Shown: piece by piece, positions 8,006 through 15,068 of the stretch
Layout: each line of letters opens with the position of its first letter
How positions within the stretch are numbered: position 1 is the first letter of the stretch
Source of the DNA: Prevotellaceae bacterium UBA5903
Lineage (GTDB): Bacteria > Bacteroidota > Bacteroidia > Bacteroidales > Bacteroidaceae
Assembly (NCBI GenBank): GCA_002431845.1
Contig: DJEH01000062.1
Coordinates: forward strand, 20,699 to 35,766
Reading direction: 5' to 3'
DNA length: 15,068 nt
The notes under the pieces: model-generated
The model's database searches: none
Seen by the model: the letters and a program-made list of their open reading frames with translations, nothing else
What the model was told of the DNA's origin: nothing
Translations under genes and position numbers: made by a program

Positions 8006-8040
8006 CAAATATAGAAATTTTATTTGAATATAGCCACAAA
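8006..8040 (-). promoter_or_regulatory. candidate promoter for the CTD-like gene
   Basis: On the - strand a TATATTTG (8013-8006) matches TAnnTTTG exactly and is identical to the ppdK -7 element. A TTTG lies 23 bases upstream (8040-8037), slightly further than usual. The leader would be about 45 nt. A second TAnnTTTG match (TAGATTTG at 8049-8042) has no partner box. Confidence 0.45.
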
Positions 8041-8117
8041 ACAAATCTATAGTTTTTTCTAAAACTAAATAGAAGCATTCATAATTAGGATTGATCTATA
8101 TAGATAAATTTTAATGC

Positions 8118-8424
8118 TTACTTATTTATATTGCTTTTTATCTCTGCAACCTCTTGCTTAAAAGTTTTGTCATGCTTAAACAACATGCCACTGCGATATT
8201 TCATTGGGTTCAACATTTTTTCTATTTCATTTGTTGCCGACAATATACGCTCTACTTGCACTCGGTCGCTGCATCTGTATAAGCATGGCATTGTAGGGTG
8301 CAAGTTCTCGAAACGACGCACAAGCATGCATCAAGTCCATATATGCATAACTGTCTCGATATTGAACAACTCTGCTCCACAATATATCAAGACTTCTTTT
8401 TATCTCATTAATTTCGTTCTTCAT
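8118..8424 (-). pseudogene. decayed gene remnant, ArdC-like/ImmA-associated N-terminal fragment
   Basis: Two overlapping short reading frames lie here in different phases. The first (8424 to 8227, 65 aa) contains RVVQYRDSYAYMDLMHACASFRELAPYNAMLIQMQRPSASRA; the block F-x-E-L-A-P-Y-N-A-M-L-I-x-x-Q-R-P resembles the start of ArdC-like ssDNA-binding or ImmA/IrrE-associated proteins, which continue for a few hundred residues. Here the frame stops right after this block. The second frame (8327 to 8118, 69 aa) gives a Lys/Glu-rich helical tail ending KQEVAEIKSNINK that could be the other end of the same gene after an internal deletion or frameshift. The remnant begins 38 bp after the ppdK terminator stem, with no visible promoter of its own. 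A short intact gene is possible but less likely. Antisense frames here are not convincing. Confidence 0.4.
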
Positions 8425-8461
8425 CTTGATTAAGCAAGCATTTATTTTTTTGAAAAAAAAC

Positions 8462-8503
8462 TTAGGCTGTAAACCCCTTTATTTATTAGGGCTTACAGCC
8501 TAA
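8462..8503 (-). terminator. intrinsic terminator of ppdK
   Basis: TTAGGCTGTAA (8462-8472) pairs perfectly with 8493-8503, and after one mismatch three further G-C pairs (CCC with GGG) close the loop. On the - strand the stem is followed by AAG and then eight T. It lies 27 bp after the ppdK stop codon. Confidence 0.92.
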
Positions 8504-8529
8504 CTTCTTAGTTACGAGGGCTTATCTTG

Positions 8530-11253
8530 TTATTCCTCCACAGCAGCCTGCGCCGCAGCTAAGCGGGCAATAGGCACGCGGAACGGAGAACAACTTACGT
8601 AGTTTAAGCCTACTTTGTGGCAGAACTTAACAGAAGATGGTTCACCTCCATGCTCACCACAAATGCCACACTTGAGTTCGGGACGTACTGCACGACCCTT
8701 GTCTACTGCCATCTCGATAAGTTGGCCTACACCATTTTGGTCTAATACTTGGAATGGGTCTACCTTTAAGATTTTCTTGTCCAAATATACAGGCAAGAAA
8801 CTTGCTATATCATCGCGAGAATAGCCAAATGTCATTTGGGTCAAGTCGTTTGTACCGAAGCTGAAGTATTCTGCACGCGAAGCTATCTTATCAGCAGTAA
8901 GTGCAGCACGAGGTATTTCTATCATGGTGCCCACTTTGAATGGAATTTCCATCTTTTCTTCTGCAAAAAGCTTTGCTGCCTCGTCGCGAATAACCTTTTC
9001 TTGCGCCTCAAACTCGTAAAGAATACCTGTAAGTGGCACCATTATCTCTGGATGGGGGTCTAATCCTTCACGTTTCAAATCGATGGCTGCAGAAAGGATA
9101 GCACGTGTTTGCATGCGTGTGATTTCGGGATATGTATTACCGAGGCGGCAACCACGGTGTCCCAACATTGGGTTGTGTTCGCACAAGCTATCAACGCGTT
9201 GGCGGATATATTCTACCGATACACCCATAGCCTTAGCCATCTCCTCTTGTCCCTTCAAATCGTGTGGTACAAATTCGTGTAGAGGTGGGTCGAGCAAACG
9301 AACATTTACAGGATAACCATCCATTGCACGGAAAATTCCCTTGAAGTCCTCCTTTTGATATGGCAAGAGCTTAGCCAATGCTTTTTCGCGTCCCTTCACA
9401 TCTTCGGCAAGGATCATCTCGCGCATAGCGATAATCTTTTCGTTGTCAAAGAACATGTGTTCTGTACGGCAAAGACCTATACCCACTGCGCCAAATGAAC
9501 GTGCAACCTCTGCATCGTGTGGAGTATCAGCGTTGGTTCTAACTTGCAATCGTGTGTATTTAGAGCAAAGATCCATCAATGCTGCAAAGTCGCCCGAAAG
9601 TTCGGCTGCTTGCGTTTTGATTTCGCCTTTATACACGCGTCCGTTCGAACCATTTAATGATATATAATCGCCTTCGTGAAGCACCGTTCCATCAATTTCG
9701 ACGGTGCGGTTTTTATAATCAACATTAATAGCGCCTGCACCACTTACGCAGCATTTGCCCATACCGCGAGCCACAACAGCTGCATGCGATGTCATACCGC
9801 CACGCGCTGTTAAGATGCCCTCTGCCACAGCCATACCTGCAAGGTCTTCGGGCGAGGTTTCAATACGTACCATAACTACCTTATGACCATCGGCATGCCA
9901 TTTTGCAGCATCGTCGGCAAAGAATACAATCTGGCCACACGCTGCACCCGGACTTGCGGGCAAACCTCTTGTTAGTTCCTTGGCTTTGGCCAAAGCCTCT
10001 TTTGAGAATACAGGGTGAAGAAGCTCGTCGAGTTTTTGAGGCTCACAACGTTCGATAGCTGTTTTTTCGTCTATCATGCCTTGACGCAAAAGGTCCATAG
10101 CAATCTTTACCATAGCCGCACCTGTGCGCTTACCATTACGAGTTTGCAAGAACCACAATTTGCCCTCTTGAACTGTAAACTCCATGTCCTGCATATCATG
10201 GTAATGCTCTTCGAGCTTTGTTTGGATAGCGTCCAATTGGTGATAGATGTCGGGCATAGCCTCTTCCATCGAAGGGTATTCGGCTTTGCGTTGTTCCTCT
10301 GTAATGCCTTGCAACTCAGCCCAACGGCGAGAGCCTTCAAGCGTAATTTGTTGAGGAGTGCGGATACCAGCTACAACGTCTTCGCCTTGTGCATTAACAA
10401 GCCATTCGCCGTTAAATAGGTCTTCGCCTGTTGCAGCATCGCGGCTAAAGCATACACCTGTAGCCGATGTATTGCCCATATTGCCAAACACCATAGCCAT
10501 TACCGTAACAGCTGTGCCCCACTCGGCTGGAATGCCCTCCATTTTGCGGTATAAGATGGCACGTTCGTTCATCCATGAGTCAAACACTGCACAGATAGCT
10601 CCCCACAATTGCTCCATTGGATTGGTTGGGAACTCTTGGCCTGTTTGTTCAACAATAGCCTTTTTAAAGCGTTTAACAAGTTCTTTAAGGTCGTCTACTT
10701 CAAGTTCGTTATCAAGCTTTACACCCTTTGCTTTCTTTATATCATCGATAATAGCTTCAAAGGGGTCGATATCGTCTTTATTAACTGGCTTCATGCCTAA
10801 TACCACATCGCCATACATTTGCACGAAACGGCGATAAGCATCGTAAGCAAAACGTGGATTACCCGTTTTCTTAGCTAAGCCTTCAACAACCTCATCGTTC
10901 AAACCGAGGTTCAAGATAGTGTCCATCATACCTGGCATAGAGGCACGCGCACCCGAACGAACTGAAAGGAGAAGCGGATTTTTCACATCACCAAACTTGC
11001 TGTTCATCAGTTCTTCTGTTTGATGAAGCGCTTTTTCAACATCGTCTTTTAGCAAAGCCACTACTTGGTCTTTGCCAATTTTGTAATATTCGTTACAAAC
11101 ATCAGTAGTAATTGTAAAACCTGGAGGAACGGGCACCCCAATCAAATTCATTTCTGCAAGGTTAGCACCTTTTCCACCTAATTCATTGCGCATATCAGCG
11201 CGACCTTCGGCTTTACCGTTACCAAACGTGTAAACTCTTTTAATGTTATTCAT
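8530..11253 (-). CDS. ppdK: pyruvate, phosphate dikinase
   Basis: PpdK interconverts pyruvate + ATP + Pi and PEP + AMP + PPi in the cytoplasm. In anaerobic Bacteroidetes it can run in the PEP-forming direction for gluconeogenesis or toward pyruvate in glycolysis. The 907-residue protein has all three parts: the N-terminal ATP-grasp region (about 1-380) with ELGGKGANLAEM at 24-35 and SVRSGARASMPGMMDTILNLG at 97-117; the swivelling phosphohistidine domain with GGMTSHAAVVARG, whose phosphorylated His is residue 490; and the C-terminal TIM barrel (about 550-900) with GIGLCRTEHMFF, EIMVPLTG, GTMIEIPRAAL, SFGTNDLTQMTFG and CGICGEHGG, where Cys865 corresponds to the catalytic acid/base. Nothing is missing, so it should be active. 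It has its own promoter at 11358-11389 and its own terminator, so it is probably transcribed as a single gene although sdaA and fbp lie directly upstream on the same strand. Confidence 0.98.
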   Translation of the reverse strand: MNNIKRVYTFGNGKAEGRADMRNELGGKGANLAEMNLIGVPVPPGFTITTDVCNEYYKIGKDQVVALLKDDVEKALHQTEELMNSKFGDVKNPLLLSVRSGARASMPGMMDTILNLGLNDEVVEGLAKKTGNPRFAYDAYRRFVQMYGDVVLGMKPVNKDDIDPFEAIIDDIKKAKGVKLDNELEVDDLKELVKRFKKAIVEQTGQEFPTNPMEQLWGAICAVFDSWMNERAILYRKMEGIPAEWGTAVTVMAMVFGNMGNTSATGVCFSRDAATGEDLFNGEWLVNAQGEDVVAGIRTPQQITLEGSRRWAELQGITEEQRKAEYPSMEEAMPDIYHQLDAIQTKLEEHYHDMQDMEFTVQEGKLWFLQTRNGKRTGAAMVKIAMDLLRQGMIDEKTAIERCEPQKLDELLHPVFSKEALAKAKELTRGLPASPGAACGQIVFFADDAAKWHADGHKVVMVRIETSPEDLAGMAVAEGILTARGGMTSHAAVVARGMGKCCVSGAGAINVDYKNRTVEIDGTVLHEGDYISLNGSNGRVYKGEIKTQAAELSGDFAALMDLCSKYTRLQVRTNADTPHDAEVARSFGAVGIGLCRTEHMFFDNEKIIAMREMILAEDVKGREKALAKLLPYQKEDFKGIFRAMDGYPVNVRLLDPPLHEFVPHDLKGQEEMAKAMGVSVEYIRQRVDSLCEHNPMLGHRGCRLGNTYPEITRMQTRAILSAAIDLKREGLDPHPEIMVPLTGILYEFEAQEKVIRDEAAKLFAEEKMEIPFKVGTMIEIPRAALTADKIASRAEYFSFGTNDLTQMTFGYSRDDIASFLPVYLDKKILKVDPFQVLDQNGVGQLIEMAVDKGRAVRPELKCGICGEHGGEPSSVKFCHKVGLNYVSCSPFRVPIARLAAAQAAVEE

Positions 11254-11357
11254 GGTTAAATAATCAATTAATTTCTTTAAGGATATTGTTCATTTTATAA
11301 TCAAAAAACAAACTTTATTTATTAATTAAAAGTTTTCATCGTATTGTTTAACAACGG

Positions 11358-11389
11358 CAAATATAATAGATAGATATTAAACAAACAAA
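11358..11389 (-). promoter_or_regulatory. ppdK promoter, Bacteroidetes type
   Basis: On the - strand TTTG (11389-11386) is followed after exactly 20 bases by TATATTTG (11365-11358), a full match to the Bacteroidetes -33/-7 consensus. Transcription would start near 11351, giving a leader of about 97 nt. The rest of the 11254-11455 gap is A/T-rich with no other structure that I can support. Confidence 0.7.
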
Positions 11390-11455
11390 TTTAATATGCA
11401 TTTTTTGCAACTTCAGTTTTAAAAAACAACCTTTTTATGTTAATAACAATTTAAA

Positions 11456-11487
11456 AATGGCTCTGAATGCATATATTCAGAGCCATT
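11456..11487 (-). terminator. intrinsic terminator of sdaA
   Basis: ATGGCTCTGAAT (11457-11468) pairs perfectly with ATTCAGAGCCAT (11475-11486) around a 6-nt loop, plus one outer A-T pair. On the - strand it is followed by a run of T. It lies 33 bp after the sdaA stop, with repeat copy 2 in between. Confidence 0.9.
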
Positions 11488-11494
11488 ATATAGA

Positions 11495-11515
11495 TAAGTA
11501 GGTATTCAAAATTAA
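11495..11515 (-). repeat. 21-bp dispersed intergenic repeat, copy 2
   Basis: This copy is identical to 50-70 but on the - strand. It starts 4 bp after the sdaA stop codon and lies before the sdaA terminator, so it would be transcribed into the sdaA 3' end. It reads in the same direction as sdaA and ppdK. Confidence 0.85.
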
Positions 11516-11519
11516 CTTA

Positions 11520-12722
11520 TTATTCAGCCTTATATTCCTTGGCCAATCCGCCCTCCGAAGTTTCGCGATAGAGCGAAGGAAGGTCGTGGCCTGTTTCTTT
11601 CATTACCTCAACTGTTTTGTCATAAAGAATGCGATGTGAACCATCTGAGAGGTTGGCATATATATTGGCATCAAGGGCCCTTGCCGCAGCATGGGCATTG
11701 CGTTCGATGCAAGGTATCTGTACGAGTCCGCAAATAGGGTCGCAAGTCATGCCAAGATGATGTTCGAGTCCCATCTCGGCAGCATACTCTATGGTAGCTA
11801 ACGAACCACCAAATAAATAATTGGCAGCAGCTGCAGCCATAGCACATGCCACACCTACTTCGGCTTGACAACCAGCCTCTGCACCTGAGATTGAGGCACG
11901 GCTTTTGGCAATGTTGCCAATAAGTCCGGCTGTGGCTAAGGCATGTAAGATGCGAGTTTCGGGAAAGTTTCGAGTTTTTTGTAGATGATAAAGCACAGCA
12001 GGCACCACACCGCTTGCTCCGCAAGTAGGAGCCGTAACAATTGTGCCGCCCGATGCGTTTTCCTCGCTCACAGCCAAGGCGTATGCAAAGACAAATGCAC
12101 GCGACTGAAGGTTGCTTGGGTAGCCCATGGCACGGATATAATAGTCGGGGGCCTTGCGGTGGAGCTTTAATACACCAGGCAAAACGCCCTCATGCTCTAT
12201 GCCTCTCTCAACGGCTGCACACATGGTTTTCCATACCTTTTCAAGGTAGTCCCATATTTCTGAGCCTTCGCAATGTTGCACATATTCCCAGTACGACACA
12301 CCGCGTTCTTGGCTCCACTTTTGTATGTCTGAAAGGTGGTCAAGATCGTAAACTTCGGGAGTATCGGTTTGCAGTTTACCCTCTTCAACAAGTGCACCAC
12401 CACCCACACTATACACCATCCAAGAATCAAAGTAGTCGCTTGCATTTTTGCGTGCTTCAAACTTCATTCCGTTTGGATGAAAGTCTGGAACAATCTCAGC
12501 ATGCCACACAATCTCAGTTCTGTTTTCGCCAAGTACTTGTTTGATGGCATAATCCGTGAGGTGTCCCTTGCCTGTTGCAGCTAAACTTCCGTACAAGGTT
12601 ACGCGAAAGCCTATTGCCTCTGGATGTTTGCGCAGATAGGCCTCTGCTGCATTACGTGGGCCTATGGTGTGCGACGACGATGGGCCAGTGCCTATGCGAT
12701 ATAGTTCTTTTAGTGATTTCAT
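11520..12722 (-). CDS. sdaA: L-serine ammonia-lyase, iron-sulfur type, single chain
   Basis: This enzyme deaminates L-serine to pyruvate and ammonia using a [4Fe-4S] cluster rather than PLP. The 400-residue chain joins the beta part (about 2-150; IGTGPSSSHTIGPRNAAEAY at 10-29) and the alpha part (about 165-395; GTIVTAPTCGASGVVPAVL at 226-244 and SGAEAGCQAEVGVACAMAAAA at 279-299). Cys285, Cys327 and Cys338 have the spacing (42 and 11) of the three cluster ligands known from single-chain bacterial serine dehydratases such as that of Legionella. It is about 50 residues shorter than the Escherichia coli enzyme and ends EYKAE, so the C-terminal cysteine that caps the cluster in the Legionella enzyme is absent. 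The start at 12722 (MKSLKELYRIGTGPSSSH) is the usual one. It lies between fbp upstream and ppdK downstream; its product pyruvate is the PpdK substrate. Confidence 0.96.
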   Translation of the reverse strand: MKSLKELYRIGTGPSSSHTIGPRNAAEAYLRKHPEAIGFRVTLYGSLAATGKGHLTDYAIKQVLGENRTEIVWHAEIVPDFHPNGMKFEARKNASDYFDSWMVYSVGGGALVEEGKLQTDTPEVYDLDHLSDIQKWSQERGVSYWEYVQHCEGSEIWDYLEKVWKTMCAAVERGIEHEGVLPGVLKLHRKAPDYYIRAMGYPSNLQSRAFVFAYALAVSEENASGGTIVTAPTCGASGVVPAVLYHLQKTRNFPETRILHALATAGLIGNIAKSRASISGAEAGCQAEVGVACAMAAAAANYLFGGSLATIEYAAEMGLEHHLGMTCDPICGLVQIPCIERNAHAAARALDANIYANLSDGSHRILYDKTVEVMKETGHDLPSLYRETSEGGLAKEYKAE

Positions 12723-12739
12723 TTTATATATTGTTACAC

Positions 12740-12754
12740 CTCATTATCAATGAG
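12740..12754. repeat. short inverted repeat in the sdaA leader region
   Basis: CTCATT-ATC-AATGAG has 6-bp arms and a 3-nt spacer, 17 bp before the sdaA ATG. It may be an operator or a small leader hairpin. The 142-bp gap between fbp and sdaA shows no convincing intrinsic terminator and no exact TAnnTTTG promoter on the - strand, so sdaA may be read through from fbp. Confidence 0.25.
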
Positions 12755-12864
12755 ATTTACATTATTTATTATACCTTTTATTTAATCTACCATTAAAGTA
12801 TTACTTCAAGTAGTAAGTGAGCAACAGCATGTACACTTTAGGCACATGATTGTGGTACTTTTCG

Positions 12865-14859
12865 TTATCTAAAATGCTCTTTGATAAAGCCACGTCGGTA
12901 TGCCACAAGTAGTTTTTCGAGGTCGGCAATCTGTTCGCGTAGTTCCGCCCCCTTGTCCGTATCGTTCACCATGGCCCGATGTCCCATCATCTCTACAATT
13001 TGAGTTGTAGAGCGTATGTCGGTACCATTCAATATAGCCTCTTCGGTCGAGGTAAATGGTGCATGTTGTACCAATTGGAAACCACGTGAATGGTAAACCA
13101 ATGTGTAGCCAGCAATGCCCGTAGTGTTGTGATAAGCCTTGGCAAATCCACCATCAATCACCATGAGTTTGCCGTTAGCCTTGATAGGATTTTCTCCTTT
13201 TGATGCTCGCACAGGCACGTGCCCATTGATGATGTGGCGGTGCTTGCCCGTTACGCCAAAGGCATCCATAATGCTGTCGCAAACCACGTCTTGTTCGCGC
13301 AAGGTGTAATAATATCCCTTAGGCTCCTTGTGTGTGCTTTCGTCGTTGATAAAGTAACGTTCAAAGGTTGTCATCTTAGCCTTGTCGAAGAGTGGAGAAT
13401 TAGGGCCGCACCAAAGATACCAAAAATAGTCTGTGGCAAGTGCTCGCTCGTGTTCATTCACTTCGTCATCGTATGCCATTCGCACTATCTGCTCCACCTT
13501 GTCCATCAAACTGCGTCCTTCCACCTGTTGGCCATTTATGCACACACTCTTTAGCGATCCATCAGCATTCATGGGCACTGAGGCATGGAATAACAAGTTT
13601 GAGTTGAAAATGCCATACATACCGCCATGAAGCAGCAGCTGCTGAACATGCGATTGCAAGCGGTCTGAAATCAAGAACGAGTGTTGCAAGCGGTCAATAA
13701 TGTCTTGCTCTTCGGGTGTTAGTTTATAAGGGTCGGCGGGGTCGACCGTTGGAAAAAAGGTGTCGGTCATTTCGTACACCTGGCCATTCACCCTACACGT
13801 TTTATTTTCAAAATCAATTGTTTCGAGCAGCATGCGGTCGTTCATTTTCCATTCGGGATGCTGCTTATATAGCTGCCCTTCAAGTTTAAACTGAATAACG
13901 GCTATAGCCTTATGCATCTGTGCTATCAGTTTGCGTGTTTTTTCGTTTACATCGCGCAAGGGGTCTTCAATTTTAGGGTAGAACACGGTGCAAGGGTCGT
14001 CGGCATAGGTCTCCATGGCAAAGGTTGCAACTGGCACCATATTGATGCCATACCCCTCCTCGAGCGTTTGCGTATTGGCATATCTAAATGAGAGGCGCAG
14101 CACCGAGGCAATGCAAGTTTTGTTGCCCGCTGCAGCACCCATCCACAATATGTCGTGGTTGCCCCATTGTATGTCCCAATGGTGATAGTTGGTCAGCGTA
14201 TCAAGAATAAGATGCGCCCCAGGACCACGATCAAATATATCGCCCAAAATGTGTAGTTGGTCGATAGCCAAACGCTGAATAAGTTCGCATATAGCCTCAA
14301 CAAAGCCCGCTGCACGTCCGGTTCCAATAATGGTTTGTATAATTACGCCCACATAGGCCTGCTTGTTGCGGTCGTCTGAGTTTTCGTGTAGGAGCTCTTC
14401 AATGATGTAAGCAAACTCCGCTGGTAGGCTTTTTCTTACTTTTGAGCGCGTATATTTAGACGATACATTGCGGCATACGGCAATTAGCTGATTAAGCGTG
14501 GTTTGATAATAATCTGATAGGTCGGTATCGTTTTGCTTAACAAGCTCAAGCTTGCGTTTGGGATAATAAATAAGTGTGCACAAGTCGCGTATTTCTTTTT
14601 CGCGCATGGTATTGCCAAATATCTCTTTAACCTTTCGCTTTATATTGCCCGATGCGTTGCGTAGCACGTGCTGAAAGGCCTCATTCTCACCATGAAGGTC
14701 TGCTAAGAAATGCTCAGTAGGTTTGGGCAGATGCAGTATGGCTTCGAGATTGATAATCTCGGTGGTAACTTGCGATATAGTGGGAAAGTCGCGTGCCAAG
14801 AGTTTGAGATACCTCAAATCAGACTGTATGCTATTGTTTGAAATAGAACTTTTAGGCAT
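12865..14859 (-). CDS. fbp: fructose-1,6-bisphosphatase, class III
   Basis: This enzyme hydrolyses fructose 1,6-bisphosphate to fructose 6-phosphate and phosphate, the committed step of gluconeogenesis. At 664 residues it has the length of the class III enzymes found in Firmicutes and Bacteroidetes and is unrelated in fold to the E. coli class I enzyme. It carries the metallophosphoesterase motifs: DLHGE at 54-58, GDIFDRG at 206-212, GNHDILWMGAAAG at 233-245, and near the C-terminus INGHVPV and VIDGGFAKAYH. A helical insertion of about 150 residues lies between the first and second motifs, as is normal for the class. The start MPKSSISNNSIQSDLRYLKLLARDFPT at 14859 is the family's usual one. 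A good promoter lies about 150 bp upstream. sdaA follows after 142 bp on the same strand. Confidence 0.97.
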   Translation of the reverse strand: MPKSSISNNSIQSDLRYLKLLARDFPTISQVTTEIINLEAILHLPKPTEHFLADLHGENEAFQHVLRNASGNIKRKVKEIFGNTMREKEIRDLCTLIYYPKRKLELVKQNDTDLSDYYQTTLNQLIAVCRNVSSKYTRSKVRKSLPAEFAYIIEELLHENSDDRNKQAYVGVIIQTIIGTGRAAGFVEAICELIQRLAIDQLHILGDIFDRGPGAHLILDTLTNYHHWDIQWGNHDILWMGAAAGNKTCIASVLRLSFRYANTQTLEEGYGINMVPVATFAMETYADDPCTVFYPKIEDPLRDVNEKTRKLIAQMHKAIAVIQFKLEGQLYKQHPEWKMNDRMLLETIDFENKTCRVNGQVYEMTDTFFPTVDPADPYKLTPEEQDIIDRLQHSFLISDRLQSHVQQLLLHGGMYGIFNSNLLFHASVPMNADGSLKSVCINGQQVEGRSLMDKVEQIVRMAYDDEVNEHERALATDYFWYLWCGPNSPLFDKAKMTTFERYFINDESTHKEPKGYYYTLREQDVVCDSIMDAFGVTGKHRHIINGHVPVRASKGENPIKANGKLMVIDGGFAKAYHNTTGIAGYTLVYHSRGFQLVQHAPFTSTEEAILNGTDIRSTTQIVEMMGHRAMVNDTDKGAELREQIADLEKLLVAYRRGFIKEHFR

Positions 14860-15004
14860 AGCTATTTATTATTTACATTGTATTTTTATATATCATCTTC
14901 AGGGGGGATAACATTCTACCACAAGGCTTTGTACGTTATCGGTGTGTGCAAGGCATTCTATAGAATAGATAAAATCTAAAAAAAATGGCTTATCAAAACC
15001 TCCC
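14860..15004 (-). promoter_or_regulatory. long, possibly structured fbp leader
   Basis: If transcription starts from the promoter at 15011-15042, fbp has a leader of about 145 nt. On the coding strand it contains GATAAC (14940-14935) and GTTATC (14912-14907), which can pair, enclosing a small ACAA-AGCC-TTGT hairpin (14932-14921). A run of eight T lies near 14978-14985, and a six-codon open frame, ATG CCT TGC ACA CAC CGA TAA, lies just before the hairpin. It matches no riboswitch class that I recognise. The stems are short, so the structure is tentative. Confidence 0.3.
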
Positions 15005-15010
15005 TTTATA

Positions 15011-15042
15011 CAAAGATAGTGCAAGATGAGCAAATGCACAAC
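15011..15042 (-). promoter_or_regulatory. fbp promoter, Bacteroidetes type
   Basis: On the - strand GTTG (15042-15039) is followed after 20 bases by TATCTTTG (15018-15011), an exact TAnnTTTG. Transcription would start near 15004. Repeat copy 3 ends only 4 bp upstream of the -33 box. Confidence 0.6.
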
Positions 15043-15046
15043 CTTT

Positions 15047-15067
15047 TAAGTAGGTATTCAAAATTAA
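15047..15067 (-). repeat. 21-bp dispersed intergenic repeat, copy 3
   Basis: This copy is identical to copies 1 and 2, in - orientation, directly upstream of the fbp promoter. The match to copy 1 continues through 15068, the last base of the window, so the true length of the shared sequence may be greater than can be seen here. Confidence 0.85.
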
Positions 15068-15068
15068 T

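Noticed and set aside
8094..8105. 12-bp palindrome ATCTATATAGAT, with a nearby AGTTTT/AAAACT hairpin (8051-8066)
   Set aside because: Very A/T-rich region in which such short symmetric sequences are expected by chance; no gene start or T-run gives it a role.
8131..8433. 100-residue open frame on the + strand over the gene remnant
   Set aside because: It has no recognisable motif; the opposite strand gives a family-like block (PYNAMLIxxQRP), which better explains the region.
10015..10419. 134-residue open frame on the + strand inside ppdK
   Set aside because: It is antisense to strongly conserved PpdK sequence, has no recognisable domain, and its composition reflects the opposite strand's codon bias.
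12041..12544. 167-residue open frame on the + strand inside sdaA
   Set aside because: It is antisense to conserved SdaA sequence, with no motif, signal peptide or upstream control sequence.
12780..12864. Possible fbp terminator after its stop codon
   Set aside because: Only weak 5-bp pairings are present, without a T-run in the right place.
50..15067. The outer repeat copies as terminal inverted repeats of a 15-kb mobile element
   Set aside because: The content is largely housekeeping metabolism and repair genes with no transposase, integrase or mobilisation gene, and a third copy lies inside.

Overview
The window looks like chromosome from a member of the Bacteroidales, most probably a Prevotella-like organism. 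The evidence is low to moderate GC, almost no Shine-Dalgarno sequences, promoters of the Bacteroidetes type (TTTG or TTG, then about 20 bases, then TAnnTTTG), a Bacteroidetes-only putative porin, a type IX secretion style C-terminal domain, and a class III fructose-1,6-bisphosphatase. No taxonomic search was possible, so the genus is inference.

Left part (1-5958, + strand): recN (SMC-like DNA repair ATPase), then a secreted protein that joins a degenerate trypsin-like domain to TPR repeats, then an outer-membrane beta-barrel of the Bacteroidetes putative-porin family. Gaps are short and no terminator lies between them, so they may be cotranscribed. A strong two-way hairpin at 5968-6024 separates them from convergent genes.

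Middle part (6042-8424, - strand): a three-gene ECF sigma module (sigma factor, small single-pass membrane protein in the anti-sigma position, Spy/CpxP-like periplasmic protein whose start overlaps the previous gene). Upstream of it is a tiny secreted protein that is almost only a T9SS-like C-terminal domain, then a decayed gene remnant.

Right part (8462-15068, - strand): fbp, sdaA and ppdK in that order. Serine deaminase makes pyruvate, pyruvate phosphate dikinase turns pyruvate into PEP, and fructose-1,6-bisphosphatase does the committed step of gluconeogenesis. The group reads as a serine/pyruvate-to-sugar cluster. ppdK and fbp each have a recognisable promoter of their own; ppdK and sdaA have clear intrinsic terminators.

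The most unexpected signal is a perfect 21-bp sequence present three times, always intergenic: 50-70 before recN, 11495-11515 just after sdaA, and 15047-15067 before fbp. All three copies point the same way relative to the neighbouring genes, and each contains a -7-like TAATTTTG. I found no complete mobile element, CRISPR array, tRNA or rRNA, and nothing that amounts to a clearly new multi-gene system.
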